Origin: Thermoleophilia bacterium
Lineage (GTDB): Bacteria; Actinomycetota; Thermoleophilia; RBG-16-64-13
Direction: 5' to 3'
Length of the DNA: 10,184 nucleotides
Assembly (NCBI GenBank): GCA_016929985.1
Contig: JAFGIH010000850.1
Span: forward strand, 1 to 10,184
The notes below the pieces were generated by a model. It saw nothing but the letters and a program-made list of their open reading frames with translations. It was not told the origin of the DNA and ran no database searches. This document shows positions 1 to 6,371 of the stretch, one piece after another. Made by a program: the position numbers and the translations under genes. Within the stretch, counting starts at the first letter, position 1; each line of letters opens with the position of its first letter.

Positions 1-938
1 ATGCTCTGGATGGCCTCGGCTATCTGCTCCAAGCCGGCCAGCTGCTGCTGGCTGGAGGCGGTGACCTGCTGCGACGATTCGGCATCCTTGGCCGCGCGTT
101 CGGACAGATCCTGCATGAGCTCGGCGGTCTCCACGGAGCGCCGCCTGCCCGCTTCGACGCTCTCACGGCCGCGTTCAGCCGCTTGAGCGGCCGTCTCCGA
201 GGCCTTCTGGATCTCGCTCAAGATGGTGCGGACCTGGATGACGGCCTGCTTGGATTGCTCGGCCAGGTTCTTGACCTCTTGGGCCACCACCGAGAAGCCC
301 CTGCCGTACTCACCGGCCTTGGCCGCTTCGATGGCAGCGTTCACCGAGAGAAGATTCGACTGCTCGGCCAGATCGTTCACTGCCGCCACCACGTCCCCCG
401 CCGCTAGGGTCCGCTCGCCCAGCCTCTCGATGGTCTCGGAGAGGACGCCCATGTCGCCCTGCATCTGCTCGATGTCCGACGCGGTCTGCTCCACCAACAG
501 TCGGGCGGACCCGAGCGACTGCGCAGCGTTCTCCGCCCCCTGCGCCGCAAACGAGGCCTTCTCGTGCGCAAGCACGGCCGTCTGCTTGACTTCCTCCACG
601 GTGGCAGTGGTCTCGTTCGTGGCGGCCGCGGTCTGCGCGGTATTGGCCGCGACCTGTGAGGCGACCGCCATGAGCTCCGCAGTCGCCGTGCTGAGATCGC
701 CGGCGGCGGCCTTCAATCTGTGTCCGAGGCTGTGAGAAAGACGCCAGGTCAGGAAGATGCCCAAGATGACCCCGACCGCCACGAGAACGCCGGCGAGCGT
801 CATCCCGAGGGTGTCGTCGAGCCCGTAACCAAGCCACAGGATAGCCACGACCCCAAGGAAGACCACGTCGAGGACCATCAGGCCGTACCCGATCATCAAC
901 CGGCGTTGAACCGCCAACCTCTCGCCGAACCAGGTCAC
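1..938 (-). CDS. Methyl-accepting chemotaxis protein, C-terminus cut by window edge
   Basis: Chemoreceptor signalling protein: it would bind CheW/CheA through its cytoplasmic hairpin tip to control the histidine kinase and flagellar rotation. At least 312 residues are visible; the end lies past the left edge. Two hydrophobic helices lie at about residues 14-36 and 44-65, joined by a loop of only a few residues (GYGLDDT). From about residue 75 the chain is a long coiled coil rich in Ala, Gln, Glu and Thr. The conserved hairpin tip is at about 188-229 and includes [20 protein letters not shown] followed by [15 protein letters not shown]. There is no room for a periplasmic ligand-binding domain, and I see no HAMP domain, so signal input must come through the membrane segment, another protein or the unseen end. 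The GTG start is the first possible start after an in-frame TAG upstream, and GAGGAGG lies just before it. Family assignment is firm; the ligand is unknown. Confidence 0.95.
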   Translation of the reverse strand, partial: MTWFGERLAVQRRLMIGYGLMVLDVVFLGVVAILWLGYGLDDTLGMTLAGVLVAVGVILGIFLTWRLSHSLGHRLKAAAGDLSTATAELMAVASQVAANTAQTAAATNETTATVEEVKQTAVLAHEKASFAAQGAENAAQSLGSARLLVEQTASDIEQMQGDMGVLSETIERLGERTLAAGDVVAAVNDLAEQSNLLSVNAAIEAAKAGEYGRGFSVVAQEVKNLAEQSKQAVIQVRTILSEIQKASETAAQAAERGRESVEAGRRRSVETAELMQDLSERAAKDAESSQQVTASSQQQLAGLEQIAEAIQS

Positions 939-950
939 CCCCGCCTCCTC
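939..950 (-). promoter_or_regulatory. Ribosome binding site of the chemoreceptor gene
   Basis: On the minus strand GAGGAGG is followed by five bases (CGGGG) and then the GTG start codon. This strong Shine-Dalgarno match settles the start, because no ATG, GTG or TTG occurs in frame between it and the upstream in-frame TAG. Confidence 0.75.
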
Positions 951-1006
951 GGTCTCTGCGTGAGAACCCGCACGGCGCCAGCGCGCGGTGCGGAGAACCG
1001 CTACTT

Positions 1007-1033
1007 CTATCGGAAGCTTGACGGTAATGCTTG
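1007..1033 (-). promoter_or_regulatory. Possible sigma-28-like (FliA-type) promoter for the chemoreceptor gene
   Basis: On the minus strand TCCGATAG (1014 down to 1007) matches six of eight positions of the flagellar sigma factor -10 consensus GCCGATAA. Exactly 15 bases upstream is CAAG (1033 down to 1030), which matches two of four positions of the -35 core TAAA. It lies about 70 bases before the GTG start. The -10 match and the gene type support it, but the -35 is weak and a match of this quality can arise by chance. The rest of 939-1164 holds nothing else I can name. Confidence 0.3.
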
Positions 1034-1164
1034 AAGGCCGATGGCTCGGGCCCTCACCTCTCTAGAAATGGTTGCGGCACGAGAAGAAACACCTGCACGG
1101 TGAGAGCCACAGGACAGCGCGATACGCGGGTGAAGATTCGAGCGTGGCTATCGCCGGCTCCGGA

Positions 1165-1821
1165 CTAGCCAATCTTGCGCAGGTCCTTCTCCCGTCCTAT
1201 GACCACGAGGACATCGTCGGCCGAGATGCGCGAGTCCGGACCGGGCAGGAAGTCTATGTCCTGGGGATCGCCCCGATTGATAGCGATCACGAACACGCCG
1301 TGCCGGGCCCGGAGAGCAAGTTCCCGGAGAGTGCGGCCGTCATACTCGGAGAGAGCCTTCATCTCGACCACTCGATACTCGCCCGCAATCGGGACGAAGT
1401 CCACCAGATTGGGGTTCATGATGTGCGCGCCTATTCGCCGGGCGGTGTCCCGCTCGGGGAAGATCACCTCGTCGGCGCCTATCTGTCTCAGCACTGTCGC
1501 GTGATCGTCGCTAAGAGCCTTGGCGCGGACCACAGGTACGCCCAAGCGTTTGAGATACAGGGTCGCGAGAATGCTCGACTCAATGCTCTCACCCACGCTG
1601 ACGACCGCCTCATCGACCTCGGGCGAGACTACCGAAGCCAGTGCAGCTTCGCTGTGAACGTCAAGGGCGACTGCCCGCTGCACCCGGTCACCGATCTCGT
1701 TGACCAACGCCTCGTTGCGGTCGATAGCCAGGACTTCGCAAGCCCCCGCGAGGGTCAAAGCCAGCTCCCAACCGAAGTGCCCCAGACCGATGATACATAC
1801 CTGCTTCTTGTGCCTGCTCAT
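1165..1821 (-). CDS. ktrA: K+ uptake regulatory subunit KtrA/TrkA (RCK domain protein)
   Basis: Cytoplasmic gating subunit of a Ktr/Trk-type potassium transporter, 218 residues, close to the usual KtrA length of about 220. An RCK_N Rossmann fold fills about residues 7-125, with the dinucleotide/nucleotide motif GLGHFG at 12-17 and an acidic residue at the end of the second strand (D34 in LAIDRN) that typically contacts a ligand ribose. A TrkA_C (RCK_C) domain follows at about 140-217. In the family an octameric ring binds ATP/ADP or NAD(H) and opens or closes the membrane subunit. The ATG overlaps the ktrB stop as ATGA, indicating translational coupling and matched synthesis of the partners, and explains the lack of a separate promoter. 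It is a single RCK protein, not the tandem-RCK TrkA of enterobacteria, so the Ktr name fits better. Confidence 0.93.
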   Translation of the reverse strand: MSRHKKQVCIIGLGHFGWELALTLAGACEVLAIDRNEALVNEIGDRVQRAVALDVHSEAALASVVSPEVDEAVVSVGESIESSILATLYLKRLGVPVVRAKALSDDHATVLRQIGADEVIFPERDTARRIGAHIMNPNLVDFVPIAGEYRVVEMKALSEYDGRTLRELALRARHGVFVIAINRGDPQDIDFLPGPDSRISADDVLVVIGREKDLRKIG

Positions 1822-3194
1822 CCGATCATCACCTTCCCTTCGGCGAATGCGACTCGAGATGTCCTCCGGTAGATGGCAAGGCCGGCCAGCGTCAGAGGTC
1901 CCAGCCTGCCGACGTACATCGTGGCTATAATCCATATCTTGCCGACCGTGCCCAGGCCGGCGGTGACACCGGCCGTGAGCCCCACTGTGCCAAAAGCCGA
2001 GATCTGCTCGAACAGGAGATTCTGAAACTGCATCCCCGGCTTGCCCTGCTCGTAGTGGGCCAGCACCAGCACGCCGATGAGGTTCCATGCGACCGCAAGC
2101 AGCAGGAGGAGGCTCGCGCTGCGGATGACGCGCCGGCTCAGCTTCCTGCCCCCAAGGCTCACTTGGTCGTCCCCGGTGATGTACGACCGTGCCTGAGCCG
2201 CCAGCACCGCCACCGTGCTGGTCTTGATGCCGCCGGCGGTCGAGCCCGGGGAGCCCCCTATGAACATGAGCCCGCTCAGGACCAGCAGAGAAGCCAAGGG
2301 CAGAGCTCCGATGTCCACCGTATTGAAGCCACAAGTGCGGGCCGAGACCGACTGGAACACGGCGGCCTCCACCCGCTCTCCCCAACCCCGCTCACCGTTC
2401 GTCAGGCCGAACAACAGGATCAATGCCGCGCCCCCCACAAGCAACAACAGGCTGGTCCGAAGAACCACGTCGGCATGCAGGGTGAGACGGCGGGCTTGGA
2501 CCCGTGCTGCTCGAGTGACGACTCGCTTGGACTCCAGGAGCAGCTCGTGTATCACCATGAACCCCAGTCCGCCCACGATAACCAGCACCATGACGAACGC
2601 GGTGAAGGTGTGGTTGCCGCGCACCTCCATGAGGCCATCGGAGAAAATGGAGAACCCGGCGTTACAGAAGGCCGATACCGAGTGGAACAGCCCCTGCCAC
2701 AGAGCGGAACCCACCGACCCGCCCGAGAACAGGGTCGCCGCCAACACAGCGGTCCCCACCAGCTCCGTCGCGAAAGTGATGACCGTGATCTGCCAGAACA
2801 GGCGCTTGAAGTCGCGCACTCGATCGGCCTGGAAGAGACTGTCGTGCAGGGCAGCCTGGGACCGGAGTGACATCCGACGGCCTATGAGAGAAAAGGCCAT
2901 AGCCGCGTACGTCATCACGCCCAGTCCTCCGATCTGGATGAGAAGGAGGATGATGACCTGGCCGGCGACCGTGAAGTCGGTCGCAGTGTTGAGGGTGACC
3001 AGACCCGTGACGCACACAGCCGATGTTGACGTGAACAACGCATCCAAGTAGCCCACCGAGCCGGATTGATGAGACCAAGGCAGCCACAGAAGGACGGAAC
3101 CGATGAGAATCGCGGCTGCGAAACCCATCGCCGGGAGAGCTTGGGGCGTCCGCAGGGCATGGAGGGCCCGAGAGACAAAAGCACTTGCCTTCAT
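1818..3194 (-). CDS. ktrB: K+ uptake membrane subunit KtrB/TrkH
   Basis: Integral membrane translocating subunit of a K+ uptake system, 458 residues, close to KtrB and shorter than E. coli TrkH. It shows the four-fold M1-P-M2 pattern of the superfamily. The four pore-loop regions are STSAVCVTGL (about 56-65), HSVSAFCNAGFS (171-182), QSVSARTCGFNTVD (281-294) and EQISAFGTVGLT (397-408), each with the conserved filter glycine (G64, G180, G289, G405). GGSPGSTAGGIKT at about 313-325 matches the conserved region containing the intramembrane gate loop, and YVGRLGPLT (427-435) is a typical C-terminal motif. It would form a dimer gated by KtrA, encoded directly downstream with a four-base overlap. In-frame TAA lies shortly before the ATG, so no longer start exists. 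There is no Shine-Dalgarno; a TAACAT hexamer nearby suggests a near-leaderless transcript. Transport may be K+ alone or Na+-coupled; the sequence does not decide this. Confidence 0.95.
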   Translation of the reverse strand: MKASAFVSRALHALRTPQALPAMGFAAAILIGSVLLWLPWSHQSGSVGYLDALFTSTSAVCVTGLVTLNTATDFTVAGQVIILLLIQIGGLGVMTYAAMAFSLIGRRMSLRSQAALHDSLFQADRVRDFKRLFWQITVITFATELVGTAVLAATLFSGGSVGSALWQGLFHSVSAFCNAGFSIFSDGLMEVRGNHTFTAFVMVLVIVGGLGFMVIHELLLESKRVVTRAARVQARRLTLHADVVLRTSLLLLVGGAALILLFGLTNGERGWGERVEAAVFQSVSARTCGFNTVDIGALPLASLLVLSGLMFIGGSPGSTAGGIKTSTVAVLAAQARSYITGDDQVSLGGRKLSRRVIRSASLLLLLAVAWNLIGVLVLAHYEQGKPGMQFQNLLFEQISAFGTVGLTAGVTAGLGTVGKIWIIATMYVGRLGPLTLAGLAIYRRTSRVAFAEGKVMIG

Positions 3195-3203
3195 GAGTAG
3201 AAG

Positions 3204-3209
3204 ATGTTA
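3204..3209 (-). promoter_or_regulatory. Candidate -10 element (TAACAT) for ktrBA, near-leaderless
   Basis: On the minus strand TAACAT fits the actinobacterial TAnnnT -10 pattern and is followed by nine bases and then the ATG of ktrB. Transcription would start about three bases before the ATG. There is no Shine-Dalgarno in the gap. I see no convincing -35. The same hexamer with the same spacing precedes recQ. Confidence 0.45.
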
Positions 3210-3277
3210 CCCGAAGTGCAGGCCATACGTAGGACGGCGCAGTGACCCTCTCCGGCCGGCCCCCGCGACCATCTCCT

Positions 3278-3305
3278 TTGACTCCGGCAGGCATCGGCCT
3301 ATACT
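3278..3305 (+). promoter_or_regulatory. Sigma-70-type promoter facing into the recQ 3' end
   Basis: TTGACT (3278-3283, five of six of TTGACA) and TATACT (3300-3305, five of six of TATAAT) are separated by 16 bases. Transcription should start near 3312 and run rightward, opposite to every gene in the window. It lies in the 182-base gap between the ktrB start and the recQ stop, and reads antisense into recQ. Confidence 0.5.
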
Positions 3306-3319
3306 GAGGCCACTGGGAA

Positions 3320-3336
3320 AGAGGGGGAATCCGGTG
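3320..3336 (+). other. Orphan ribosome binding site and GTG start downstream of the plus-strand promoter
   Basis: A purine-rich GAGGGGGAA run sits about five bases before a GTG at 3334-3336, about 20 bases after the predicted transcription start. The encoded start, VKHTKSIVVAVRSL, resembles the N-terminus of a secreted or membrane protein (basic, then hydrophobic). By about codon 15 the frame enters recQ in antisense. From there to the stop near 3711 it reads as Arg/Pro/Gly-rich, which is typical of the opposite strand of a GC-rich gene. I therefore annotate the initiation site only, not a gene. It may be the surviving start of a deleted gene or the leader of an antisense RNA. Confidence 0.35.
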
Positions 3337-3376
3337 AAACACACGAAAAGCATCGTCGTCGCCGTGCGATCGCTCG

Positions 3377-5371
3377 TCAGACCGCGGTCCCATCGGCGCC
3401 CTGGTGGTAGCGCCGCAGCAGATCCAGGAACTCCTCGCCATACTTCTCGAGCTTGCGGCCTCCGACACCACTCACCTCCAGCAGCTCGTCGGGAGTGGCA
3501 GGCCGCCTGCGGGCCATCTCCCACAGGGTGGCGTCGTGAAAGATCACGTACGCGGGCAGGCCTTCCCGGGCGACTATCTCTCCGCGCAAGGCCCGGAGCT
3601 CTTCGAAGAGGTCCTCGTCGTCCGCCGAGCCTGGGTGAGCAGCGGACCCGGGGCCAACCGCCGAACCCGAGCCCTCGGCCGCGGCGGCGCGTCCGCCTTT
3701 GGACGGCTTGATCTTCGACTCAGGCTTGGGCTTCGCCGCCACCGTCAGCCGGGGACGGGCAAGCATCAGCGTCGTCTCACCTCGCAGCACCGAGGCGGCG
3801 GCCGGGGCCAGCTTGAGCACGGGATACTCACCCATCTCCTGTCGCAGATAACCCAGGTGCACCATCTGCATCACCAGGCTCCGCCACGCCTCCGCGCTCG
3901 TATCGGCCCCGATGCCGTATGTGGACAGACGGTCGTGCTGCAGGTCGAGGACCCGCTGGTTCTTGGAGCCGCGCAACACCTCCACCACGTGGTTCATCCC
4001 GAACCGCTCGCGCAGCCGGTACACGCAGGAGAGCGCCTTCTGCGCGGCCTCGGTGGCGTCGTAGAGCTGAGGAGGGTCGAGACACACGTCGCAGTTGCCG
4101 CAGTCGGACTCCCGATCCTCCCCCAGGTACCCCAAGAGAGCACGCCGCCGGCAGCTGAGCGCCTGGGCGAAACTCACCAGAGCACCGAACTTGTGCTGCT
4201 CCACGGCCACCCGTTCCGGGTTCTCACCCGAGGCGATGAGGGCCCGCACCCGGGGGACGTCCTCCCACCCGAACAGCATGAGCGCCTCAGCCGCTGATCC
4301 ATCCCGGCCCGCCCGGCCGATCTCCTGATAGTAGCCCTCGAGATGCTGCGGCAGGTCCCAGTGGACCACGAAACGCACGTTGGTCTTGTCGATGCCCATC
4401 CCGAAGGCCACCGTCGCAACGACGATCTGGACGCGGTCGAAGATGAAATCCTCCTGGACCCTCTCCCGGTCGGCGGCCGATAGCCCGGCATGGTAGGCGG
4501 CCGCCTCCAGACGCTGGTCCCGCAGATACTCCGCCACCCCCTCAGTGCGTCTGCGGGTGGAACAGTAGACGATGCCCGCGTCGCCGGCGTGAGCTTCGAG
4601 GAAGCGTTTGAGTTGAGCGCGGGGGTTGTGCTTCTGGACCACCCGGATGCTGATGTTGGGCCGGTCGAAGCTCGATACGAACATGGGTGCGTCGTGGAGT
4701 CCCAGCTGGTGACGGATGTCTTCGCGCGTGTGCGGGTCGGCGGTGGCCGTCAGCGCGACCAAGGGCACTGCAGGGAACCGTTCGCGTAGTCGCCGCAACT
4801 CCACATACTCCGGTCGGAAGTCGTGGCCCCACTGGGAGATGCAGTGAGCTTCGTCCACGGCGATCAGGGCGACCCCGGCCGCGGCGCTGGAGCCATCAGC
4901 CGGATCGGCGGCCGAGCTGTGCGAGGCGCCCGGGCCGTGTGGGACGCCGTGGGCCACGCCGGTCACAGCACCCGCGCCATCCAGCCCCGCGAGCCGGTCG
5001 AGGAACGCGTCGCTCGTCACCCGCTCCGGCGACACGTAGAGCAGATCGAGCCTGCCGCCCAGGAGATCGGCGAGCACCCTGCGGGACTCGGCGGCCCCCA
5101 GCGACGAATTGTATGCGGCCGCCCTCACGCCGCTCACGCGCAGGGCGTCCACCTGGTCCTTCATGAGCGAGATGAGGGGCGACACCACGATGCCTGTGCC
5201 GCGTCTCAGCAGGGCAGGGATCTGGTAACAGAGCGACTTGCCGCCGCCGCTCGGCATGAGCACGAGGGCGTCGCCCCCGCCAAGGACCGTGTCGATGACC
5301 TGCCGCTGGTTCGCCCGGAACTCGGAGTAGCCGAAGACGGTGCGGAGTATGTCGTCGGGGGTAAGGGTCAT
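3377..5371 (-). CDS. recQ: ATP-dependent DNA helicase RecQ
   Basis: 3'-5' DNA helicase of recombination and replication-fork repair, 664 residues against 609 for E. coli RecQ. Motifs in order: motif 0 around FRANQRQ (18-24), Walker A PSGGGKS (40-46), Ia SPLISLMKDQ (64-73), II DEAHCISQWGHDFRPEY (173-189, including the aromatic-rich loop), III ALTATAD (206-212), IV IVYCSTRR (267-274), V ATVAFGMGIDKTNV (319-332) and VI QEIGRAGRDG (349-358). Four zinc-ligand cysteines are C407, C424, C427 and C430. A winged-helix RQC region (about 440-535) and a C-terminal HRDC domain (about 586-656) follow, joined by a Lys/Pro then Gly/Ser/Ala-rich linker (about 545-585). The extra length comes mostly from that linker and from an Ala/Gly/His/Ser-rich insertion at about 131-167, just before DEAH. 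No start upstream is better placed, and a TAACAT hexamer nine bases before the ATG supports this start. It looks intact. Confidence 0.96.
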   Translation of the reverse strand: MTLTPDDILRTVFGYSEFRANQRQVIDTVLGGGDALVLMPSGGGKSLCYQIPALLRRGTGIVVSPLISLMKDQVDALRVSGVRAAAYNSSLGAAESRRVLADLLGGRLDLLYVSPERVTSDAFLDRLAGLDGAGAVTGVAHGVPHGPGASHSSAADPADGSSAAAGVALIAVDEAHCISQWGHDFRPEYVELRRLRERFPAVPLVALTATADPHTREDIRHQLGLHDAPMFVSSFDRPNISIRVVQKHNPRAQLKRFLEAHAGDAGIVYCSTRRRTEGVAEYLRDQRLEAAAYHAGLSAADRERVQEDFIFDRVQIVVATVAFGMGIDKTNVRFVVHWDLPQHLEGYYQEIGRAGRDGSAAEALMLFGWEDVPRVRALIASGENPERVAVEQHKFGALVSFAQALSCRRRALLGYLGEDRESDCGNCDVCLDPPQLYDATEAAQKALSCVYRLRERFGMNHVVEVLRGSKNQRVLDLQHDRLSTYGIGADTSAEAWRSLVMQMVHLGYLRQEMGEYPVLKLAPAAASVLRGETTLMLARPRLTVAAKPKPESKIKPSKGGRAAAAEGSGSAVGPGSAAHPGSADDEDLFEELRALRGEIVAREGLPAYVIFHDATLWEMARRRPATPDELLEVSGVGGRKLEKYGEEFLDLLRRYHQGADGTAV

Positions 5372-5380
5372 GGTCCCACC

Positions 5381-5386
5381 ATGTTA
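5381..5386 (-). promoter_or_regulatory. Candidate -10 element (TAACAT) for recQ, near-leaderless
   Basis: TAACAT on the minus strand is followed by nine bases and the ATG of recQ, the same hexamer and spacing as in front of ktrB. An upstream ATG inside the sequence is out of frame with recQ. No clear -35 is visible in the very GC-rich DNA upstream, so the call rests on the shared hexamer and position. The remaining gap to 5519 holds no other recognisable signal. Confidence 0.45.
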
Positions 5387-5519
5387 GCGGGCGGGGCGGA
5401 TGGGCGGTGTCCCCGGGGGTAGACGATCTCGCGGACGAGAACGTACGGACTCCTCGGATGATGCCGGCCACCGCCGACGGCTGCTTGTGACCGTTCGGCC
5501 GGCGCCCTGCCGCGCGTGA

Positions 5520-6371
5520 TCAAGGCCCGATGGCAGCCAAGAGCTTCGCCGTCAGAGCCACGCAGGACACCGCAATCGTCTCAGCCCCCTCGGGGAAGGC
5601 AGCCCTAGCGGCCATCTGGCTCCCGGGGCCGTCCGGCGTGGCAAAGAGGTCGGCCAGGTACCCCAGGGCGTCACGTGTCACTCGCCCCGCCACCGGATCG
5701 ACTGCGAGTCCCCGCAAGGTGTTGGCGGTGACACCGATGTCGACGGCTACCAGAATGCGCAGGACATCGAGGGCGTCCTTGTCGTCCAGCCGCTGGAGCC
5801 TTCCCCCTGCCGCATCCTGTAGCCGCTCGTTCAGCTTGTGAGCCTTCGCGACCAGCATCGCGGCCGGCCCGGCGACCGCGATCGTGAAGGCACGAGGATC
5901 CGATTCCTCGAAAGCGCCTATCAGCACGTCTCTCTTGTCGACGAGAGAGGCCTCCAGGCCGTGAACGGCCAGCGCCGCCTCTCTGTCATGACCCACGCCG
6001 AGTCGAGCGCCTCCCTTACCCGAGAGGCTGATGGCTTCAGGGACGAGCAGGTCCACCCTGGCGGTGGGCTCCGTTGCGTCGACTTCGCGATCCAGACACC
6101 ACAGTCCCACCTGCTCGCCTCCCGAGGACCTTTCGAGTCGGAAGCCGGCCTTGCGCATAGCTGCCGCTACGTTTGGCGTTGACCGAAGGACCCGTCGATC
6201 GATGCAGATGTCGGCATCGGTGGTGTGCTCGGCCACCGCGAGGCCGGCGGGACCCGTCCACATATACACGGCCTGGGCTCCTACGAGGATCAGGGCAGCC
6301 CGATGTGATTCCAGCGCTTCGAGGGCGTCAAGAAGCACCTTCCGGGCGGCGACGTACTCAGGGTCCAACAC
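5520..6371 (-). CDS. Nucleotidyltransferase-fold protein, likely toxin of an AbiE-like (type IV) pair
   Basis: A 283-residue protein with the hallmarks of a minimal nucleotidyltransferase. There is a glycine motif (LVGAQAVYMW, 29-38), the metal-binding pair in TTDADICI (50-57, D52 and D54), and a likely third carboxylate, D107 in RVDLLVPE. Downstream, AKAHKLNER (175-183) and LDDKDALDVLRIL (195-207) resemble the Lys- and Asp-containing segments of AbiEii/MenT-type toxins. Those enzymes transfer nucleotides, in the MenT case to tRNA ends. The substrate here cannot be read from sequence. The GTG start overlaps the end of the upstream gene by 14 bases with no strong Shine-Dalgarno, so translation is probably coupled and the regulator is made first, as usual for antitoxin-toxin order. 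It could instead be a non-toxic nucleotidyltransferase of unknown role. The fold is fairly sure; the toxin role is inferred from context. Confidence 0.7.
   Translation of the reverse strand: MLDPEYVAARKVLLDALEALESHRAALILVGAQAVYMWTGPAGLAVAEHTTDADICIDRRVLRSTPNVAAAMRKAGFRLERSSGGEQVGLWCLDREVDATEPTARVDLLVPEAISLSGKGGARLGVGHDREAALAVHGLEASLVDKRDVLIGAFEESDPRAFTIAVAGPAAMLVAKAHKLNERLQDAAGGRLQRLDDKDALDVLRILVAVDIGVTANTLRGLAVDPVAGRVTRDALGYLADLFATPDGPGSQMAARAAFPEGAETIAVSCVALTAKLLAAIGP

Noticed and set aside
1084..1108. Possible terminator after ktrA (minus strand CACC, GTGCA, GGTG then TTTCTTCT)
   Set aside because: The stem is only four base pairs and the T run is interrupted; too weak to call.
1072..1872. 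Long plus-strand open frame opposite ktrA
   Set aside because: ktrA shows clear RCK motifs on the minus strand; this frame has no recognisable motif and its length reflects GC-rich antisense DNA.
1822..2385. Longer minus-strand frame that would extend ktrA upstream to 2385
   Set aside because: The added part is ktrB read in the wrong frame; the ATG at 1821 overlapping the ktrB stop gives a normal 218-residue KtrA.
2215..3051. Plus-strand frames opposite ktrB
   Set aside because: Low-complexity, Arg/Pro/Thr-rich, with no motif; they lie wholly within a well-supported gene.
3334..3711. Plus-strand open frame of about 125 codons from the GTG after the orphan promoter
   Set aside because: After the first 14 or so codons it is the antisense of recQ and reads as Arg/Pro/Gly-rich sequence with no domain; only the initiation signals are annotated.
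5372..5519. Search for a terminator or small gene between the nucleotidyltransferase gene and recQ
   Set aside because: Several short GC-rich self-complementary pieces but no stem followed by a T run, and no frame with coding character apart from antisense or out-of-frame extensions.
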